This document shows positions 17,253 to 25,417 of a DNA stretch of 64,000 bases, piece after piece. The position numbers and the translations under genes were made by a program. Numbering within the stretch: the stretch's first letter is position 1; every line of letters starts with the position of its first letter. A model generated the notes under the pieces. It was not told the origin of the DNA. It worked only from the letters and a program-made list of their open reading frames with translations, and ran no database searches. Source of the stretch: Trichlorobacter thiogenes. GTDB lineage: Bacteria; Desulfobacterota; Desulfuromonadia; Geobacterales; Pseudopelobacteraceae. The DNA lies in contig NZ_FUWR01000007.1 of the NCBI RefSeq assembly GCF_900167465.1, positions 105,694-169,693 on the forward strand, read 5' to 3'.

Positions 17253-19170
17253 TATAGCCACCAGACTGGTGCTGGTGATTACCCTCTGCAGTGCGCTGAT
17301 CTTTGCTGTGAACCTGGGCTATAACTATCATCGTTCCCGTGTCATGCTTGAGCAGGAGCTTGAGTCCAATGCACGCAACCTTGCCGGCTCTCTGGTGCAT
17401 CGGGTGGAGACTGAGCTTGTAGCGGTTGCCAAGATCGTGCAAGGGATGGCCCGTGAGCTGGAAACCAGCCGTCACTCAGCCCAGGAGCTGAACAGCCTGC
17501 TCAAGACCACCCTGGAGCAGAACCCTGAACTCTTTGGCACAACCGTGGCCTTTGAACCGTTTGCCTTCAACGCCTCAACCCGCCTGTATGCCCCCTATTA
17601 TTACCGTCACAAGGGCAAGATCGCCTCCAGTCGCCTGGAAACAGCATACCGGCAACTGCCCTACCTCTACTGGGATTGGTATCAGATCCCACGGGAACTG
17701 GGCAGAATGGAGTGGAGCGAGCCGTATTTTGATGAAGGGGCCGGCAATATCCTGATGACAACCTGTTCAGTGCCGTTTTATGGCGCTGACAACGGCAGGA
17801 AACAGCTCAAGGGGATTGTGACCGCTGATATCTCGTTGGAATCACTGACCCAGTTGGTCTCATCGGTCAAGATCCTGAAGACCGGCTACGCCGCCCTGCT
17901 GTCACGCAACGGGATGGTGCTTGCCCATCCGCTGAAAGATGCGGTCATGAACGAGACCTTCTTCAGCATTGCGGAAGAACGTCAGGACCCAGCCATGCGG
18001 GAACTGGGCAGGAAGATGATTAAGGGGGAGTCTGGTTTCATCCTCTACAAGAGTATAGTGGGAGTAAGAAGCTGGATGTATTACGCCCCGATCCGTTCAA
18101 CCGGCTGGACCTTGGCGGTGGTTTTCCCTGAAAAAGAGCTGCTTGAGAATGTCACCCGTCTGAGCATGACCATGGCGCTGATGGGGCTGGTCGGTATCCT
18201 GCTGCTGACCGGGGCAGTGGTCTCCATTGCACGTTCTATTACCAAGCCGCTCCGTTCGCTGGCTGCTGCCACTGATCAGATCGCTGCGGGAAACTTTGAT
18301 GTGGAGCTTCCTGTGGTGCGTTCGCAGGATGAGGTTGGTCTGCTGTCCCATGACTTTCAGGTTATGCAGGGGTCGCTCAAGGAGTATATCAAGAACCTGA
18401 CTGAAACCACGGCAGCCAAGGAGCGGATCCAGAGTGAACTCAAGGTGGCCACTGATATCCAGGCCAGCCTGCTGCCCCGGCTGTTCCCCGCCTTCCCGGA
18501 TCGGCCTGAATTTGACATATTCGCCTCAATGGATCCTGCCAAAGAAGTGGGGGGCGATTTCTATGATTTCTTCTTTATTGATCTCACCCATCTCTGCTTT
18601 CTGATTGCCGATGTCTCCGGTAAGGGGGTGCCTGCAGCGCTCTACATGATGGTTGCAAAGACCCTGCTTAAGTCAGAAGGGCAGCGGCTTGGCGAACCCA
18701 GCCGGATACTTTCCTGCGTCAATACAATCCTTGCTGAAGATAATGACAGCTGCATGTTTGCTACGGTGTTCTGCGGTATCCTGCATACTGAAACCGGAGA
18801 GATCCAGTTTGCCAATGCCGGGCATAACCCGCCGCTGATCATGGATGGGGCAGGGGTGCGCTATCTTGCGCCCAAAGCGGGGTTTGTGCTGGGACCGATG
18901 GAAGGTACAACCTATGCCACTGAACGACTGGTCATGCAGCCGGGAGACACACTGTTTCTCTATACCGATGGTGTGACTGAGGCGTGCAACCATGCGGATG
19001 AACTGTACGGCGAGCCACGGTTGCTTGATCTCTTGCAGAAGACCCCCAGAGAAGACCTGGTAGCGCTTGTGCATACTATTCGGGTTGATGTTGTTACCCA
19101 TGCTGCCGGCGCACCACAGTCAGATGATGTGACCATGGTTGCCATTACCTGGCGTGGGGCAGAGAGCTGA
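17236..19170 (+). CDS. Membrane serine/threonine phosphatase, dCache-HAMP-SpoIIE (PP2C)
   Basis: A 644-residue signalling protein: TM1 at about 10-30, a periplasmic dCache sensor (about 35-300, with YLYWDWYQIPRELG typical of Cache), TM2 near 310-335, a HAMP linker (ARSITKPLRSLAAATDQIAAG), a short coiled coil, and a PP2C/SpoIIE catalytic domain from about 425. Metal-binding motifs are EVGGDFYDF, ADVSGKGVPAAL and FLYTDGVTEA. Such proteins dephosphorylate anti-anti-sigma factors; none is encoded beside it. The ATG at 17236 follows GGGAGGTCGG and overlaps the binding-protein gene, implying that the two are made together. Confidence 0.9.
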   Translation: MLARTSIATRLVLVITLCSALIFAVNLGYNYHRSRVMLEQELESNARNLAGSLVHRVETELVAVAKIVQGMARELETSRHSAQELNSLLKTTLEQNPELFGTTVAFEPFAFNASTRLYAPYYYRHKGKIASSRLETAYRQLPYLYWDWYQIPRELGRMEWSEPYFDEGAGNILMTTCSVPFYGADNGRKQLKGIVTADISLESLTQLVSSVKILKTGYAALLSRNGMVLAHPLKDAVMNETFFSIAEERQDPAMRELGRKMIKGESGFILYKSIVGVRSWMYYAPIRSTGWTLAVVFPEKELLENVTRLSMTMALMGLVGILLLTGAVVSIARSITKPLRSLAAATDQIAAGNFDVELPVVRSQDEVGLLSHDFQVMQGSLKEYIKNLTETTAAKERIQSELKVATDIQASLLPRLFPAFPDRPEFDIFASMDPAKEVGGDFYDFFFIDLTHLCFLIADVSGKGVPAALYMMVAKTLLKSEGQRLGEPSRILSCVNTILAEDNDSCMFATVFCGILHTETGEIQFANAGHNPPLIMDGAGVRYLAPKAGFVLGPMEGTTYATERLVMQPGDTLFLYTDGVTEACNHADELYGEPRLLDLLQKTPREDLVALVHTIRVDVVTHAAGAPQSDDVTMVAITWRGAES

Positions 19171-19205
19171 CCGGATCTGCATGCGTCAGACGGCTGCGGT
19201 AGACC

Positions 19206-20186
19206 TCAGAACTTCAGGCGGGCATCAAGCCCCACGGAGTAGCCGTAAAAGCTCTTTGCTGCGATGTAGGACACCCCCAACCCCAGCCAGTTGAGCTTCC
19301 AAAGGCCGGTCAGTTCACCCAGCACCAGGCGGCCGCCCACCGTGTACATGGTGTTGGTGCCAACGGTATCGCGGAAATCATCCCCCAATACGTCAAGGGC
19401 AACAAAACCGCCGGTATGCAGCGGAAAGCCGAACAGTTTAAGCGGTAGCTTGAGATCAAGATCCACCCGGTTTTCCCAGTCATAGGAACTGCCGCTGCCA
19501 TGCAGATAATCAGATGAGCTTGCAATCGACCAGGTGTTAAACCAGGCAAAGCGTGAGAGCAGGGCTAGCTTCAGATCGTTGTTCAACGGTTTTTCATACT
19601 GGATATCCAGCGCAGGTACCAGTGAAAATGTGTCGATGTTCCAGTCAAAGAGCTGCCCGCCATACAGTTGTTTCAAATGTGTACCTAATGCGGTACCCGG
19701 CTTAAAGGAGCTGTCTGAATGGGCGTAGATCAGGCCCAGAGTGGGGCCTATACTCAGTTCTTTGGTCAGATTAAGTCTTACCCCTGACTCCAGCCCGGCT
19801 GCAAAGGTTGTAAATTCTTCCCTGTTGTTGGCCAGTACCGGGTTGTTGTTAAAGCTGTTTTCTCCGCTGATGTAGCCGATCGTGCCACCCAGCAGGGGTG
19901 CCCAGGTCATGTCACTGTCACCGAGCCGGTTCGGCTCGCCAAGGAGACCCTTACCCCCCAGCTTGGTGATGCTCATACGGGTGCCGTCGTCGTAGAAACG
20001 GTAGGTGCCGCCGCTGATACCGTCATCACCCCCCATGATAGCCAGTGTTTCGCTCCGGGCGGTCGCCAGTTTTCTGAACTGGTCGCTATAAACGGCCAGA
20101 TCCGCTGCCACTGAAGGGGCAGGGAGAGAGAAAAGAGCTGCAACGGCTACTGCTAAGGCTGTCTGGCGTGGAAGGGATAGCTTCAT
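19206..20186 (-). CDS. Outer-membrane beta-barrel protein (solitary autotransporter-barrel type)
   Basis: A 326-residue exported protein. A signal peptide occupies residues 1-27 (LAVAVAALFSLPAPSVAA); the rest alternates polar and hydrophobic residues as in beta strands and ends in the barrel signature VGLDARLKF. It lacks a passenger, so it resembles solitary autotransporter-like barrels. I chose the ATG at 20186, after AAAAGGAGATCTCAATCCC, rather than an upstream in-frame start at 20312 that would hide the signal peptide. It is convergent with the phosphatase gene and divergent from the acetyltransferase gene. Substrate and role are unknown. Confidence 0.75.
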   Translation of the reverse strand: MKLSLPRQTALAVAVAALFSLPAPSVAADLAVYSDQFRKLATARSETLAIMGGDDGISGGTYRFYDDGTRMSITKLGGKGLLGEPNRLGDSDMTWAPLLGGTIGYISGENSFNNNPVLANNREEFTTFAAGLESGVRLNLTKELSIGPTLGLIYAHSDSSFKPGTALGTHLKQLYGGQLFDWNIDTFSLVPALDIQYEKPLNNDLKLALLSRFAWFNTWSIASSSDYLHGSGSSYDWENRVDLDLKLPLKLFGFPLHTGGFVALDVLGDDFRDTVGTNTMYTVGGRLVLGELTGLWKLNWLGLGVSYIAAKSFYGYSVGLDARLKF

Positions 20187-20403
20187 GGGATTGAGATCTC
20201 CTTTTGAGCCATCAGAATATCGCTGATTTTTGTCATTGCAAGCGGTTGTCTGTAGCATTTTCTCTGGTATGGTTATCACACGTACTGGCCAGTCTGCCGA
20301 GGTAGTACACAATGATCAGAAGTAAGACGATGGACAACAGATTACAGAGCTTGATGTTGGTACTGTTGCAGTTGTTGCCGGGGCTGGCGGGGAGGAAAAA
20401 ACT

Positions 20404-21246
20404 GTGTCAAACGAGAAAATTGTTGTCCGTCGTATGCATAAAGATGATCTGAAGCTGGCTGTTGAATGGGCTAAAAATGAAGGCTGGAATCCGGGGCTGC
20501 ATGATGTTGATCCCTTTTATGCCGCAGACCCGAATGGTTTTTTTATTGCAGAAATCAACGGAGAACCGGTCGGCACCGCCTCAGCCGTTGCCTACGACGA
20601 CAGCTTCGGTTTTCTGGGATTCTACATCGTGAAAGAGGAACTGCGGCACCTCGGCATCGGCATGAAGCTCTGTGATGCCCTGCTGGAGTACATGGGAAAC
20701 CGCGTCTACGGCCTTGACGGGGTGGTGGCCATGCTGGACAAATATGTGCAGCAGATGGGGGTTGCCATTGCCCATTACAACGCCCGTTATGAAGGTGTTG
20801 GCAGACCTGCAGAGGCAACACTGGCGGATATCTCGTCAGTTCCGTTTGAGGAGCTGGAGCGCTATGACCGTTGTTTCTTTCCAGCCCGGAGGACAGCCTT
20901 CCTGCAGAGCTGGATCAGTCGCCCCGGCAGCCAGGGCCGTGTTGTCATGGACGGTGAACGGCTGGTGGGCTACGGCGTGATACGTCCCTGTTACCGTGGC
21001 TTCAAGATCGCGCCGCTGTTTGCCGACACACCTGATATTGCGGATCAACTCTTCAGAACACTTGCCGGGCTGGCTGTTGATCAACCAATATTTCTGGATA
21101 TTCCGGTCTGCAACCAGGCTGCTCTGGAGCTGGTGGAACGGCACCAGATGCAGAAGGTCTTTGAAACGGCCCGTGTCTACCACGGCACAGCACCGGAGTT
21201 GCCGCTGGATCAGACCTACGGTATTACCAGCTTTGAACTTGGCTAA
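20404..21246 (+). CDS. GNAT-family N-acetyltransferase
   Basis: A 280-residue cytoplasmic acetyltransferase. The N-terminal GNAT fold shows VVRRMHKDDLKLAVEWAKNE, NGEPVGTASAVAYDD, and the acetyl-CoA loop region IVKEELRHLGIGMKLCDAL near 78-96. The C-terminal half, from about residue 150, fits the second domain of YitH-type acetyltransferases. The start is GTG after GGGGAGGAAAAAACT; no in-frame ATG precedes the fold. The acceptor substrate is unknown. It opens a plus-strand run that continues to the nucleoside transporter, though spacing to the next gene (67 bp) is larger than within the later operon. Confidence 0.85.
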   Translation: MSNEKIVVRRMHKDDLKLAVEWAKNEGWNPGLHDVDPFYAADPNGFFIAEINGEPVGTASAVAYDDSFGFLGFYIVKEELRHLGIGMKLCDALLEYMGNRVYGLDGVVAMLDKYVQQMGVAIAHYNARYEGVGRPAEATLADISSVPFEELERYDRCFFPARRTAFLQSWISRPGSQGRVVMDGERLVGYGVIRPCYRGFKIAPLFADTPDIADQLFRTLAGLAVDQPIFLDIPVCNQAALELVERHQMQKVFETARVYHGTAPELPLDQTYGITSFELG

Positions 21247-21313
21247 TGGTGCCATGCAGAAGTGAATGCACGTGGTTTCTTATTTAAATATAGTTGTCAG
21301 TTCGGAGTAAACT

Positions 21314-21691
21314 ATGGGACTTTTTTCCGGAGAATCAAAAAATAGCGCATCTGCAGAAACCAGAAGACTTCATACCGAGTATGGCCAACTACTGATTGAT
21401 GGCGAGATCATTGAGGCTGGTTTTGTTGTTGCCCGCGACACACTGCTGTTTACCAATAAGCGGTTGATTGTTATTGAGGTTCAGGGAATTTCCGGCAGGC
21501 AACTGGAATATCTCTCTGTTCCCTATGGTTCAATCGTAAAGTTCAGTGTGCAGACCGGCGGTAGTTTTGACCTGAATGCAGAGCTGAAACTGTGGATCGG
21601 CAATGACACCGTTCCCCTTGAAAAACGGTTTAACAGTGAATTGAACGTCTATGAGGTACAGAAGATTCTTGCCAGTCGTGTGCTGAAGTAA
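21314..21691 (+). CDS. Small protein with a bacterial PH (bPH1-type) domain
   Basis: A 125-residue soluble protein with a YQ-like beta-sandwich pattern typical of bacterial pleckstrin-homology domains: GEIIEAGFVVARDTLLFTNK, then RLIVIEVQG, SVPYGSIVKFSV and a closing helix LNVYEVQKILASRV. PH-like proteins of this size occur widely in bacteria, and their ligands are largely unknown. No signal peptide. A hydrolase gene follows by 33 bp. Confidence 0.78.
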   Translation: MGLFSGESKNSASAETRRLHTEYGQLLIDGEIIEAGFVVARDTLLFTNKRLIVIEVQGISGRQLEYLSVPYGSIVKFSVQTGGSFDLNAELKLWIGNDTVPLEKRFNSELNVYEVQKILASRVLK

Positions 21692-21724
21692 CCCCAGGAT
21701 TGCTTTATTCAGGAGGAATCTGCC

Positions 21725-22528
21725 ATGCCTTTTTTAAATCATAAAGAGATACAGCTGTATTACGAACAGCATGGTAGCGGTCCACCGCTAATGCTGATTG
21801 CCGGTCTGGCCTCAGATTCCCAAAGCTGGTTGCCGGTGGTTGAGGGGCTTGCCAAACAGTTTGCCGTAATCCTGCTGGATAACCGTGGGGTAGGGCGCTC
21901 AACCCAGGAGTGTGAGATCAGTGTCAGCCTGATGGCTGATGATTGCGCGGCCCTGATCCGTCACCTGGGGTATCAACGGGTTGCTGTGACAGGACATTCC
22001 ATGGGGGGAATGATTGCGATGGAGCTGTCTCGGCAGTATCCCGATCTGGTTGACCGTCTGGTGCTGGTTGCCACCGCAGCAAAAAACAGGGTGCGCAATA
22101 ACCTGCTGTTTCAGGACTGGGCTGACTGGTACGAGGCTGGAACTAACCGTGCTGCCTGGTTCCGCACGGTTCTGTACTGGATCTTTACGAAACGCTTTTT
22201 TGAGAACCAGCCTTTACTGGATGCCTCACTGAACTATCTGCTTAAATATCCCTGGCCGCAGTCTCCGCAGGCATTCAGGCAGCAGGTACAGGCCATTGCA
22301 GGGTTTGATGCGACTCCCTGGCTGGGGCAAGTGATGGTGCCCACCTGTGTGCTGGCAGGTGAGCAGGACCTGCTGATGCCACCGGGAGATTCGGAGTATC
22401 TGGCGCAGCAGCTGCCTAATGCGGTTCTGGAGGTTGTCAAGGGTGCGGCCCATTCGATCCACACTGAACAGCCAGAGGCGTTTATGCAGTGTCTGTTGGA
22501 ATTTTTAGCAGGAGGATGCCATGGATAG
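21725..22528 (+). CDS. Alpha/beta-fold hydrolase
   Basis: A 267-residue hydrolase. The oxyanion strand motif is seen in PPLMLIAGLASDSQSW, DNRGVGRS near 57-64, the nucleophile elbow GHSMGG (Ser near residue 95), an acidic residue in LAGEQDLLMPPGDSEY near 220 and the catalytic histidine in AAHSIHTEQPE near 242. This fits the esterase/haloperoxidase/3-oxoadipate-enol-lactonase-like branch. The start has a strong AGGAGGAATCTGCC leader. The gene overlaps the cytosine deaminase by 8 nt, so the two are probably co-translated, but no metabolic link is obvious. Confidence 0.87.
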   Translation: MPFLNHKEIQLYYEQHGSGPPLMLIAGLASDSQSWLPVVEGLAKQFAVILLDNRGVGRSTQECEISVSLMADDCAALIRHLGYQRVAVTGHSMGGMIAMELSRQYPDLVDRLVLVATAAKNRVRNNLLFQDWADWYEAGTNRAAWFRTVLYWIFTKRFFENQPLLDASLNYLLKYPWPQSPQAFRQQVQAIAGFDATPWLGQVMVPTCVLAGEQDLLMPPGDSEYLAQQLPNAVLEVVKGAAHSIHTEQPEAFMQCLLEFLAGGCHG

Positions 22529-22958
22529 TTTTATGCAGGCTGCTTTTGATGAGGCGCGCCAGGGGCTGGCGGAAGGTGGGATTCCGATCGGCGCGGTGAT
22601 TGTCCATCAGGGCAGGATCATCGGACGTGGCCACAACCGGCGGGTGCAGCAGGGCAGTGCTATTCTGCATGGTGAGATGGATGCCCTGGAGAATGCCGGA
22701 CGTCAGCCAGCTGCGGTGTATCGCGAATCAGTGCTGTACACTACCCTGTCTCCCTGTCCGATGTGCAGTGGTGCCATTCTGTTGTACGGCATCCCCAGGG
22801 TGGTGATCGGTGAAAACCGCACATTTATGGGGGAAGAAGAACTGTTACGCTCCCGCGGGGTGCAGCTGGAGGTTCTGCAGGATGAACAGTGCATCAGTTT
22901 GATGGAACAGTTTATTGCTGAAAAGCCGGAGTTGTGGAGTGAAGATATCGGGGTATGA
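22521..22958 (+). CDS. Cytosine deaminase of the yeast Fcy1 type
   Basis: A 145-residue zinc-dependent deaminase. Zinc ligands and catalytic acid are His50 and Glu52 (ILHGEMDALEN), Cys79 and Cys82 (TTLSPCPMCSGAI). Beyond the deaminase core it shares long blocks with yeast cytosine deaminase as I recall it: RGHN-R-x-Q-GSA, LEN-GR, LYTTLSPC-MC-GAI, YGIPR-V-GEN, DE-C, QFI-E-P and a W-EDIG end, with a constant offset of 12 residues. Most bacteria use the unrelated amidohydrolase CodA instead. It probably converts cytosine to uracil. It lies upstream of a nucleotidase and a nucleoside transporter, which supports pyrimidine salvage. An adenosine- or guanine-type deaminase is less likely given the C-terminal match. 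Confidence 0.85.
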   Translation: MDSFMQAAFDEARQGLAEGGIPIGAVIVHQGRIIGRGHNRRVQQGSAILHGEMDALENAGRQPAAVYRESVLYTTLSPCPMCSGAILLYGIPRVVIGENRTFMGEEELLRSRGVQLEVLQDEQCISLMEQFIAEKPELWSEDIGV

Positions 22959-22978
22959 CGTAAGAAAGGTGAATAACT

Positions 22979-23671
22979 ATGTATCGATTGATTGTTACCG
23001 GAATGCTGTTGTTACTGTGTGTGGTGACGGTGGATGCTGCTTCGCTGCCTTGCGGTGGCAGCCCCCGTCAGGTTGCTGCAGCGTACCGTGCCGGTGATGG
23101 CGTGCGGCTTGAGGCCTGTTTTGATCTGGATCGCAATACGGTTACGGTGGGGCTGGCTGATGGCAGTCGCGTGGTGCTGCCTGCAGCCCTGTCCGGTTCC
23201 GGTGCCCGCTACAGTGACGGTGCCCGTACCTTCTGGGAACATCAGGGAGTTGGGCGCTATTTTGTTGGCGAAAAGCTGCTGTTTGAAGGCGGTCCGGCTC
23301 CGTCAGCAGGCTACAAGAGCGGGGTAACGTCAAAACTGCTGGCACAGACCGGTGTAACAGCGGATGGCCGGAAGATCGTCTATCCGGCCACCATCACCCC
23401 TGAAGTAACGGCAATGCTGGTGGAGATCGCCCCCAAGGCTGAGACTGGCTGGCATAAACATGATGTGCCGGTCTATGCCTATATGCTGGGCGGTGAGCTT
23501 GAGGTGCTGCTGGAAGGTGGCAGGCACCTTACCTACAAGACCGGCGATGCCATTATTGAGGTGGTCGGTACCATGCATAACGGCATCAATAAGGGGATAG
23601 AAACGGCCAAGCTGGTGGTGTTCTATACCGGCAGCAAAGGCCAGCCCAATGTGATCAGAAAACAGGAGTAA
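22979..23671 (+). CDS. Exported MliC-like lysozyme-inhibitor domain fused to a cupin
   Basis: A 230-residue exported protein. After a signal peptide (residues 1-20, LLLLCVVTVDAAS), residues 25-100 carry an MliC/PliC pattern: an early cysteine pair, then LADGSRVVLPAALSGSGARY and SDGARTFWEHQGVGRYF, close to the SGARYSDG and FW motifs of C-type-lysozyme inhibitors. Residues 140-225 form a cupin barrel with ETGWHKHDVPVYAYMLGG and metal-site histidines in GWHKH and GTMHNG. I know both domains separately but not this fusion. It lies between cytosine deaminase and nucleotidase genes with short spacers, although its role is not obviously linked to nucleotides. Confidence 0.78.
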   Translation: MYRLIVTGMLLLLCVVTVDAASLPCGGSPRQVAAAYRAGDGVRLEACFDLDRNTVTVGLADGSRVVLPAALSGSGARYSDGARTFWEHQGVGRYFVGEKLLFEGGPAPSAGYKSGVTSKLLAQTGVTADGRKIVYPATITPEVTAMLVEIAPKAETGWHKHDVPVYAYMLGGELEVLLEGGRHLTYKTGDAIIEVVGTMHNGINKGIETAKLVVFYTGSKGQPNVIRKQE

Positions 23672-23677
23672 CCCGGT

Positions 23678-25396
23678 ATGTCTTTCGCGCCCCTTCTGTT
23701 CCGATCACTTAGGCCATGGTTGCTGGGCCTGTCACTGCTGCTGGCTGCCTGCAGCAGTCCGTCGGGACGTTATCAGTTTAGACTGGTTCATATGAATGAC
23801 ACCCATTCGCACCTTGAACCGGTGGCGGTTAATCTGGCCATACAAGGGGAGACCGTCACAGCACAACTGGGTGGTTTTGCCCGCCTGAAGACCGTTGTTG
23901 ACCAGATGCGGGCCGAGGACCGGGAACTGCTGTTCCTGCATGGTGGTGATGTGGTGCAGGGGACGCTCTATTTTACCCTGTTTAATGGTCTGCCCGAGTT
24001 TGATTTTCTTAACCGGTTGGGGCTGGATGCCATGACCTTTGGCAACCATGAATTTGATCGTGGCCCGGCTGCTATCCCGGCCTGGATAAAACGCAGCAGA
24101 TTTCCCTGGCTGTCTGCCAATATTGATTTTTCTGCGGAGCCTGCTCTGGCAGGGTTGGTCAAGCCGTACTTGATCAAGGAGATTCATGGTGAGAAGATCG
24201 CTATTATTGGTGTAACCACGGAAACCACACCGCAGACTACCATGCAGGTGGGTGGTGTGGTTTTCAATGATGCCGCGGAGGCTGTCCGTAAACAGGTCAA
24301 GGCGCTGGAGGCCCAGGGGATCAACAAAATTATCGTGTTATCGCACCTTGGGTATCAGCAGGACAAAGAGCTTGTTGCCAAGGTGGCTGGTATTGATATT
24401 GTGGTTGGTGGGCACAGCCATACCCTGATGGGTGACGAGTCGCTGCTGTCAAAGATCGGCCTGCTGCCCGAAACCGTCTATCCCACTGAGCTGAAAGGGG
24501 CTGACGGCAAGCGGGTGCTGGTGTTGCAGGCCTGGCAGTGGGGCCATTTTCTGGGCAGGTTACAGGCGACCTTTACCCCGGATGGTGAGGTTGAGCAGTT
24601 CAGCCATAACGCAGTAATTCCCACAGGCAGCACCTTTGTCCGTAATGATCAGGCCATACCGCCTGGGACACCGGCCTACCAGGCAATTACGGCCGACCTT
24701 GAGCGTACCGGCATCGCACGTATTGTTGCGGAAGATCCACAGATGGTGGCCATGCTTGCCCCCTATGCACAGAAGGTGGCAGCCTATCGCACGGTTGCCA
24801 TTGCAACAGCAGCAGAAGATCTGGTGCGCGGTCTGAACAGGGGGCCGGGGCCGCTGGCGGCAGATTCCATGTTGGCAGCAGTGCCCAAGGCGCAGGTTGC
24901 TATCCTGAACTACGGCGGCATTCGTAGGGATCTGCTGCATGGCAAGATCTCTGCCGGTGATCTGCTGGAGGTAATGCCGTTTACCAACAGTCTGGTGCTG
25001 GTGGATCTGAGCGGTGCTGAACTACTGAAGTCGCTTGAAGATACCGTGGCGTTTATGTTGGTCAAGTTTGGTAGCGATACGTTGAATATGCCGTTTGTCA
25101 GCGGTATCCGGTTTTCAGTGCAACTAACAGCGCCGAACGGTTCACGGATTGAGTGTGTGCAGGTCCGTTCTGATTCGGGAAACTTTGTTCCAGTAGAGCC
25201 AGCACAACGGTATCGGGTTGTGGTCAACTCTTTTGTGGCAGAAGGTGGCGATGGATTTGGTGTGATCAAGACGGCAGCAGGTTTCAAAAGCGATACCGGT
25301 ATCATTGACAGTGATGCCATGCAGGATTACCTGCAAAAGCTCGGCACTATCCGCAATACGACTGAACAGCGAATCTGCGTGCTGCCCGCTAATTGA
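23678..25396 (+). CDS. 5'-nucleotidase / UDP-sugar hydrolase (UshA-like) lipoprotein
   Basis: A 572-residue periplasmic metallophosphatase. A lipobox LLAACSS gives acylated Cys25. The N-terminal dimetal domain shows HMNDTHSHLEP, HGGDVVQGT, FGNHEFDRG, and GGHSHT, all standard metal ligands, and the C-terminal substrate domain starts near residue 350 with NYGGIRRDL and MPFTNSLV. It would strip phosphate from nucleotides outside the inner membrane. The start has CAGGAGTAACCCGGT. It precedes a concentrative nucleoside transporter by 21 bp, and the pair makes functional sense: release the nucleoside, then import it. Confidence 0.9.
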   Translation: MSFAPLLFRSLRPWLLGLSLLLAACSSPSGRYQFRLVHMNDTHSHLEPVAVNLAIQGETVTAQLGGFARLKTVVDQMRAEDRELLFLHGGDVVQGTLYFTLFNGLPEFDFLNRLGLDAMTFGNHEFDRGPAAIPAWIKRSRFPWLSANIDFSAEPALAGLVKPYLIKEIHGEKIAIIGVTTETTPQTTMQVGGVVFNDAAEAVRKQVKALEAQGINKIIVLSHLGYQQDKELVAKVAGIDIVVGGHSHTLMGDESLLSKIGLLPETVYPTELKGADGKRVLVLQAWQWGHFLGRLQATFTPDGEVEQFSHNAVIPTGSTFVRNDQAIPPGTPAYQAITADLERTGIARIVAEDPQMVAMLAPYAQKVAAYRTVAIATAAEDLVRGLNRGPGPLAADSMLAAVPKAQVAILNYGGIRRDLLHGKISAGDLLEVMPFTNSLVLVDLSGAELLKSLEDTVAFMLVKFGSDTLNMPFVSGIRFSVQLTAPNGSRIECVQVRSDSGNFVPVEPAQRYRVVVNSFVAEGGDGFGVIKTAAGFKSDTGIIDSDAMQDYLQKLGTIRNTTEQRICVLPAN

Positions 25397-25417
25397 TACA
25401 AAGGAGTGACGTGACTC

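Noticed and set aside
20311..20451. 46-codon frame before the acetyltransferase gene
   Set aside because: It overlaps that gene out of frame and has no leader.
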